Positions 59,550 to 64,000 of a stretch of DNA of 64,000 bases are shown one piece after another. Numbering within the stretch: position 1 is the stretch's first letter; each line of letters opens with the position of its first letter. Where the stretch lies: the NCBI GenBank assembly GCA_965246915.1, contig CBDFGB010000033.1, forward strand, positions 248,001-312,000, read 5' to 3'. Both the position numbers and the translations under genes were made by a program. The notes beneath the pieces were generated by a model. The model saw only the letters and a program-made list of their open reading frames with translations. It was not told the DNA's origin and searched no databases. This stretch comes from CAVRQM01 sp965246915. Its GTDB lineage: Bacteria; Pseudomonadota; Alphaproteobacteria; Acetobacterales; Acetobacteraceae.

Positions 59550-59795
59550 TCAGGCGACGGTGCGCTGGGCCGCGAAGCTCACATCGAACACGCGAGGAAC
59601 GTCGCTGCGCGACAACCCGATATCCGCCAGTTCGTGGTCGCTCAGCGCGTCGAGCTCGTTGATGACCGCGCGCCGACGCGGCATGTCCAGCAACCACTGG
59701 ACGGTCCGGCGCAGGCCGCTCGGCGCGGGGCGCGCGCCTGATGCGGGGCGGGTGGCGACGAAAGACATTGTGGTATCGGCAAAACGGGCGGACAT
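59550..59795 (-). CDS. DUF1127 (YjiS-like) small protein
   Basis: An 81-residue protein with a C-terminal DUF1127 domain: LDALSDHELADIGLSRSDVPRVF, preceded by a basic helix (LDMPRRRAVINEL). Larger DUF1127 proteins bind RNA or affect phosphate and carbon metabolism in alphaproteobacteria. The ATG at 59795 has AGAGG upstream. It converges with prmA and diverges from the aminopeptidase gene. Confidence 0.88.
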   Translation of the reverse strand: MSARFADTTMSFVATRPASGARPAPSGLRRTVQWLLDMPRRRAVINELDALSDHELADIGLSRSDVPRVFDVSFAAQRTVA

Positions 59796-59977
59796 GTTCA
59801 GACCTCTTTGGTTTCGACCGGACAACCCTTGTTGCCGGCCGACATTCGGTAAACCGTTATATAGTCGATTGGGCCGGCTGCTTGGTGTGACGGATTACCT
59901 GTTCAGCCATGCACCTCGCGCATCACCAGAACTTGAGGTATGACGTGAGCGTTAAGCTCTTTTGAAGGTTTCGCGTG

Positions 59978-61744
59978 ATGTCAATGACGCAACTCACTGC
60001 GATTCGGGCGGAAATGCGGCGGCGCGACCTATCCGCACTCCTCGTGCCGCGCGCTGACGAACATCTCGGCGAGTATGTGCCCGCCGACGCCGAGCGATTG
60101 GCATGGCTCTCGGGTTTTACCGGCAGCGCGGGCCTTGCAATCGTGCTGCCGACCCGCGCCTGCCTGTTCACTGACGGGCGCTACCAGACCCAGGCGCGAC
60201 AGCAACTCGATACGGCCGCGTGGGAGATTCGCCACGTCACCGACGAGCCGCCCGCGCCGTGGCTCGCCAGCGTACAGGGGTCCGACGCGGCCGCCGGCTA
60301 CGACCCGTTCCTCATCAGCCAGGAAAGCCTCGGGAAATTCGTGGAGGCCGGCTGCCGCATGGTCCCGACCGCAGGCAACGTCGTCGATGCTACCTGGCGC
60401 GGCCGCCCCTCGCCGCCCTTGGCGCCCGCGATCATCCATCCCGTGGATCTTGCGGGCGTCGCCTCGGCGGAGAAGCGCGCCGACATTGCGAGCGCCCTGC
60501 GAGCCGCCAAGCAGGACGCGGCTGTATTGACCGATCCCGCCTCGATCGCTTGGCTGCTCAACCTGCGGGGCGAAGACGTACCGTTCACGCCTTTCGTCCT
60601 CGGATTTGCGGTGCTGCGCGCCGACGAGACGCTTGACCTCTTCATGCCGCCTGACAAATTGCCACCGCAGGTAAGGGTGTGGCTCGGAAACGCCGTCCGT
60701 CCGCGTCCGCGCGACGAACTCGCACCGGCGCTTGCGGAACTGGCTGGCAAGACGGTGAGGGTGGACGGCGGCGGAACGCCGGTCTGGTTCGCGCAACGGC
60801 TGCGTGAGGCCGGAGCGACCGTTGTCGAGGCGAGCGATCCCTGTCTGCTCCCGAAAGCCACCAAGAATGGGGTCGAGCGCGCCGGCGCCCGGACCGCTCA
60901 TGCCCGCGACGCAATCGCGGTCTGCCGGTTCCTGCACTGGATCGACACGGAGGAGGCGACGATGACGGAGTGGGACGCCGCGGCACGGCTGCTGGCGTTC
61001 CGACAAGAGTTGTCCGACTTCCGCGGCGAGAGCTTTCCGGCGATTTCCAGCGCCGGTCCGAACGGTGCGATCATCCACTACCGGGTGGAAGAGGCGACGG
61101 CTCGCCCGCTTGGCAGGAACGAATCTTTCCTCATCGACTCTGGCGGTCAGTTCGGCTGCGGCACCACCGACATCACTCGGACCATCTGGCGCGGACCGGA
61201 TCCCGCGCCGGTCACCTTGCGCGACCGAGCTACGCGGGTCCTTCAAGGACATATTGCTCTGGCCGCGCTGCGATTCCCGCGCGGCACGCATGGCGCGCAT
61301 ATCGACGGTTTCGCCCGGCGCGCGTTGTGGGATGCCGGGCTCGACTACGATCACGGCACCGGCCATGGCGTCGGCAGCTTTTTGTCCGTCCATGAAGGAC
61401 CGGTGAGCATAAGCCGGCTCGCCCGACCGGTGCCGCTCGCCGCCGGCATGATCCTGTCGAACGAGCCGGGGTTCTACGTGCCCGGTGAGTATGGCATCCG
61501 GCTTGAGAACCTTGTGCTGGTCGAGGAGGTCGATATGGGCGGCGGTCGGCCGTTCCTCGGTTTCGAGACGCTGACGCTGGCGCCGTTCGACCGCCGACTT
61601 ATCGACGCCACCCTCCTCACGGACGTCGAGCGCACCTGGCTCGACGCCTATCACGCGCGGGTGTGGCGGGAGGTCGGGCCTTTCCTGCCGACCGAGACCG
61701 CGTCATGGCTGCAGGCTGTTTGCGCGCCGACGCAGCGACTCTGA
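59978..61744 (+). CDS. Xaa-Pro aminopeptidase (M24B, aminopeptidase P)
   Basis: A 588-residue peptidase that removes N-terminal residues before proline. The metal-binding set is visible: two Asp (FLIDSGGQFGCGTTDITR), His (DHGTGHGVGSFL), Glu (ILSNEPGFY) and Glu (IRLENLVLVEE). Three-domain architecture with two creatinase N-terminal domains and a catalytic pita-bread domain explains the length. The ATG at 59978 was chosen; GTG at 59975 and ATG at 59984 are also possible. The end overlaps the response regulator convergently by 42 bases. Confidence 0.93.
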   Translation: MSMTQLTAIRAEMRRRDLSALLVPRADEHLGEYVPADAERLAWLSGFTGSAGLAIVLPTRACLFTDGRYQTQARQQLDTAAWEIRHVTDEPPAPWLASVQGSDAAAGYDPFLISQESLGKFVEAGCRMVPTAGNVVDATWRGRPSPPLAPAIIHPVDLAGVASAEKRADIASALRAAKQDAAVLTDPASIAWLLNLRGEDVPFTPFVLGFAVLRADETLDLFMPPDKLPPQVRVWLGNAVRPRPRDELAPALAELAGKTVRVDGGGTPVWFAQRLREAGATVVEASDPCLLPKATKNGVERAGARTAHARDAIAVCRFLHWIDTEEATMTEWDAAARLLAFRQELSDFRGESFPAISSAGPNGAIIHYRVEEATARPLGRNESFLIDSGGQFGCGTTDITRTIWRGPDPAPVTLRDRATRVLQGHIALAALRFPRGTHGAHIDGFARRALWDAGLDYDHGTGHGVGSFLSVHEGPVSISRLARPVPLAAGMILSNEPGFYVPGEYGIRLENLVLVEEVDMGGGRPFLGFETLTLAPFDRRLIDATLLTDVERTWLDAYHARVWREVGPFLPTETASWLQAVCAPTQRL

Positions 61745-62506
61745 TGCCTCGAGCGGCGGCATGGCGAGATTGATCACCTCACCGTGCTGCGGCGGCTGGC
61801 GCGGCAGATCGAACAGCGAAGGTTCGGGTACCGAGTATCCCAGCCCGCGCGTCGACATGATTGCCCGTTCGCCGATCCCGTGCTGCCCCAGCTTGCGCCG
61901 CAGCTTTAGGACGAGTTGATCCACGCTGCGATCGTCGTCGTGGAGCATACGCTTCAGCGCGACCCGGCCGAGCCAGACCCGAGAAACCGCGCCTCCGCCC
62001 GCGTCGAGCAAGGTGCGCAAAAGCGCGAACTCGGCTTCGGTCAGCGTGCTGATGACCGCGCCCGGGCCGATGAGCGCGCGCGTGGACACGTCGACGCGCA
62101 CCCGCGCGCGGCGCAGCGTCTCCTCGTTACGCGACAGTCGACGATGCACGGCGCGGATCCGGGCCGCGAGCTTCAACAGCGCCACGGGCTCCACGATGTA
62201 GTCATCGGCACCCATGTCGAGGCTCGCCACGTGGGCGCTCTCGATGTCGTTGGCGGAGACGACCACGACGCCGCAATCGCCCTCGCTGGCAAAGCTCTCG
62301 ACGATGCCCAGCATGTCCGGCCGGGACAGTCCCATGCCGATGACGACGACGTCGGGGCGGAACATCCGCTTGTGCGGAATGGCCAGGGGCCCCGCCTCGA
62401 TCACGTCGGTGGCCATGCCCTCGTCCTCGAGGGCCGCGGAAAGCAGGGGGGCCACCGGCCATTCTGCTTCAACAATCAATACGCGCAGAGAGCTCGCAAT
62501 ACCCAT
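61703..62506 (-). CDS. OmpR-type response regulator with degenerate receiver domain
   Basis: A 267-residue protein with a CheY-like N-terminal domain (about 8-125) and an OmpR/PhoB winged helix (LTEAEFALLRTLLDAGGGAV, DRSVDQLVLKLRRKLG, STRGLGYSVPEP). In the receiver, the phospho-acceptor Asp is replaced by Gly57 (VVVIGMGLSRPDM), one of the two acidic pocket residues by Ala14 (IVEAEW) and the conserved Lys by Glu106 (YIVEP). Ser84 is kept. The ATG at 62506 has GAGGG about 5 bases upstream. It cannot be phosphorylated in the usual way. No histidine kinase is adjacent. Confidence 0.9.
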   Translation of the reverse strand: MGIASSLRVLIVEAEWPVAPLLSAALEDEGMATDVIEAGPLAIPHKRMFRPDVVVIGMGLSRPDMLGIVESFASEGDCGVVVVSANDIESAHVASLDMGADDYIVEPVALLKLAARIRAVHRRLSRNEETLRRARVRVDVSTRALIGPGAVISTLTEAEFALLRTLLDAGGGAVSRVWLGRVALKRMLHDDDRSVDQLVLKLRRKLGQHGIGERAIMSTRGLGYSVPEPSLFDLPRQPPQHGEVINLAMPPLEASESLRRRANSLQP

Positions 62507-62578
62507 GGGACCCTCGGTTGAAATAAGACGCATCGTCGATCACGATCTTGCGAGCGACGAAGCACCATTGCAACCTAT

Positions 62579-62600
62579 TTCGTGCACGGTCCAGCACGAA
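62579..62600. promoter_or_regulatory. Inverted repeat upstream of the response regulator
   Basis: TTCGTGC (62579-62585) and GCACGAA (62594-62600) form a perfect 7-base inverted repeat with an 8-base spacer, about 73 bases upstream of the minus-strand regulator start. A second pair, AATACTG (62631-62637) and CAGTATT (62660-62666), lies between it and the ligA end. The first could be an autoregulatory site for the OmpR-type regulator; the second may belong to ligA termination. Neither is proven. Confidence 0.45.
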
Positions 62601-62683
62601 TACAAAAAGACATACATAATCTTGGGCGTAAATACTGGGATTTTCGTCAAACAACGACTCAGTATTGGAGATTTAACGGTCGG

Positions 62684-64000
62684 TTAACTGCTTGCGGACT
62701 GTGACACAAGGGCGCGCCACTGGTGTTCGTCAAGAATCCGCACGCCGAGCTCCAGAGCTTTTTTGGCCTTCGAGCCTGCTTCCTCGCCGACAACCACCAG
62801 ATCAGTCTTACGCGTGACGGAGTCGGTGACACGCGCGCCGAGAGCCTCTGCCTGCGCCCGCGCCTCCTGTCGGGAGAGGCCGACGAGTGTACCGGTGAAC
62901 ACAATAACGTGTCCGATGAGTGGGCCGGCCGTCGCCGACGGCGTCGACGAGGCGTCGCCGATCATCACCTCAGCGGCCAGGTCGTCCATCGCCGCCACGT
63001 TACGTGGCTCGGCGAAGAATTCGGCCAGTTCCTCGGCGATGGCGGGTCCCACACCGACGATGGCCCCGAGTTCGCTGCGCGCGTCGGAGCCGATCTCGAC
63101 CGCGTCCAGCATCCGCGCGCGCCATGCGGCGAAGCTGCCATGGTGGCGGGCCAGCAGGCGGCTGTTGGTCTGTCCGATCCGGCGAATGCCAAGCGCGTAG
63201 ATGAACCGAGCGAGTTCGATTCTGCGTGCCGCCTCGATCGCGTGCACGAGATTGCGCGCCGACGTGGCGCCCCAGCCCTCACGGTTGGCGATGACGGCCT
63301 CGTGGCTCCGGAGACGGAACAGGTCCGCCGGGCTTGCGATCAGGCCGACAGCGAGAAATTCACGAACGCTGCGCTCGCCGAGCCCTTCGATGTCGAAAGC
63401 AGCTCGCGACGCCACATGGATCAATCGTTCCTCGAGCTGGGCTGCGCACGCCAGACCACCGGTGCAGCGGCGCACGACTTCGCCGGGCGGGCGGACGGCG
63501 GCGCTGCCGCAAACGGGACAGCGGTCCGGAAAGCGGTATGGGACGGCCAGGGCCGATCGCCTGTCGATGACCGGCCCGAGGATCTGTGGGATGACGTCGC
63601 CAGCCCGTTGCAACTCCACCGTGTCGCCGATCCGCACATCCTTGCGGGCAATCTCGTCCTCGTTGTGCAGCGTTGCGCGGGTCACCAACACGCCCCCGAC
63701 ATTGACCGGACGCAACACCGCGACGGGCGTCAAAGCCCCGGTTCGGCCCACCTGGATCAGAATGTCGTCGAGCGTGGTGGTCGCGCGCTCGGCGGGGAAT
63801 TTCCAGGCGACCGCCCAACGCGGCTCCCGCCCCACGAATCCGAGTCGTTGCTGCAACGCGAGGTCATCGACCTTGTAGACGACGCCGTCGATGTCGTACG
63901 GAAGCCCGGCGCGGAGCGCGGCCAGGCGTTCCTGGAACGAGCCTGCCTCGGCCGCGTCGGCGATCAGCGCGCTGTGCTCGTTCACCGCGAACCCCCAGGC
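62684..64000 (-). CDS. ligA: NAD-dependent DNA ligase (partial, N-terminus outside window)
   Basis: The C-terminal about 438 residues of LigA; the gene continues past the right edge, since WGFAVNE is still in frame at 64000. The oligonucleotide-binding domain (GALTPVAVLRPVNVGGVLVTRATLHNEDEI), the four-cysteine zinc finger (CPVCG, RCTGGLACAAQ), helix-hairpin-helix repeats (FDIEGLGERSVREF, ALGIRRIGQTNSRLL) and the BRCT domain (GHVIVFTGTLVGLSRQEA to KTDLVVVGEEAGSKAKKA) are all in order. The active-site Lys of the adenylation domain is not in view. It seals nicks in DNA replication and repair. Confidence 0.95.
   Translation of the reverse strand, partial: AWGFAVNEHSALIADAAEAGSFQERLAALRAGLPYDIDGVVYKVDDLALQQRLGFVGREPRWAVAWKFPAERATTTLDDILIQVGRTGALTPVAVLRPVNVGGVLVTRATLHNEDEIARKDVRIGDTVELQRAGDVIPQILGPVIDRRSALAVPYRFPDRCPVCGSAAVRPPGEVVRRCTGGLACAAQLEERLIHVASRAAFDIEGLGERSVREFLAVGLIASPADLFRLRSHEAVIANREGWGATSARNLVHAIEAARRIELARFIYALGIRRIGQTNSRLLARHHGSFAAWRARMLDAVEIGSDARSELGAIVGVGPAIAEELAEFFAEPRNVAAMDDLAAEVMIGDASSTPSATAGPLIGHVIVFTGTLVGLSRQEARAQAEALGARVTDSVTRKTDLVVVGEEAGSKAKKALELGVRILDEHQWRALVSQSASS

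Noticed and set aside
60029..61654. 541-codon minus-strand frame opposite the aminopeptidase gene
   Set aside because: Antisense shadow of a gene with a full set of metal ligands.
1..64000. CRISPR arrays, tRNA/rRNA genes, intact insertion sequences or prophage
   Set aside because: No spaced direct repeats, no cloverleaf-like or rRNA sequence and no transposase, integrase or phage structural genes were seen.

Overview
This 64 kb window is GC-rich, gene-dense bacterial chromosome. There is no intergenic stretch above about 300 bases, and no rRNA, tRNA, CRISPR array, intact insertion sequence or prophage was seen. Gene content (an HpnL-like hopanoid-associated membrane protein, a SapC-family protein, DUF1127, MlaA/MlaC, a cysS-trmJ pair, uvrD-prmA, sugar ABC importers with many overlapping cistrons) points to an alphaproteobacterium, plausibly Acetobacteraceae/Rhodospirillales. 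That placement is inference from family composition only.

Layout. 1-10.7 kb is mostly housekeeping: phosphomannomutase C-terminus, a small proline-rich protein, HpnL-like protein, cysS, trmJ, an amidase, a decayed VapC toxin tail, a xylitol-dehydrogenase-like enzyme with a lactonase-like amidohydrolase, SapC, a two-motif retropepsin-like protease, a Crp/Fnr regulator and a sterol-desaturase-like hydroxylase. 10.9-21.8 kb (+ strand) is a LacI-controlled sugar catabolic operon: binding protein, ATPase, two permeases, ketose 3-epimerase-like enzyme, FGGY kinase (apparently starting at CTG), FucA-like class II aldolase, cysteine hydrolase, cupin and an orphan NMT1-type binding protein.

41.5 down to 21.8 kb (- strand) is one unidirectional run of 20 genes, mostly joined by ATGA/GTGA overlaps. 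It begins with a ribose-type ABC importer and a GntR regulator, continues with Gfo/Idh dehydrogenase, TIM-barrel isomerase, SDR, acetoacetate-decarboxylase-like protein, a second binding protein, an esterase, a questin-oxidase-like (Baeyer-Villiger type) protein, an amidohydrolase and a maltose-type importer. It ends with a five-gene ACP / ketosynthase / type III PKS / methyltransferase / flavoprotein cluster. A mandelate-racemase-family dehydratase and an L-rhamnose mutarotase are transcribed divergently from its head. This run is the best candidate for an undescribed system: a ketone-to-ester-to-hydrolysis module inside a carbohydrate importer operon, followed by a phenolic-lipid-type PKS cluster.

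43-48 kb holds a compact set of acyl-CoA-dehydrogenase-like, PIG-L deacetylase and NodS-like methyltransferase genes with a convergent glycosyltransferase, then a homocysteine S-methyltransferase. 48-64 kb holds an RND efflux pump with adaptor, a lytic transglycosylase, mlaC-mlaA, metF, two doubtful small ORFs, uvrD-prmA, DUF1127, an aminopeptidase P, a response regulator that lacks its phosphorylation residues, and partial ligA.

Three GCGGGAGAGGG-type palindromic repeats (near 13.05, 28.0 and 31.55 kb) each sit on the translation start of a transport or catabolic gene.
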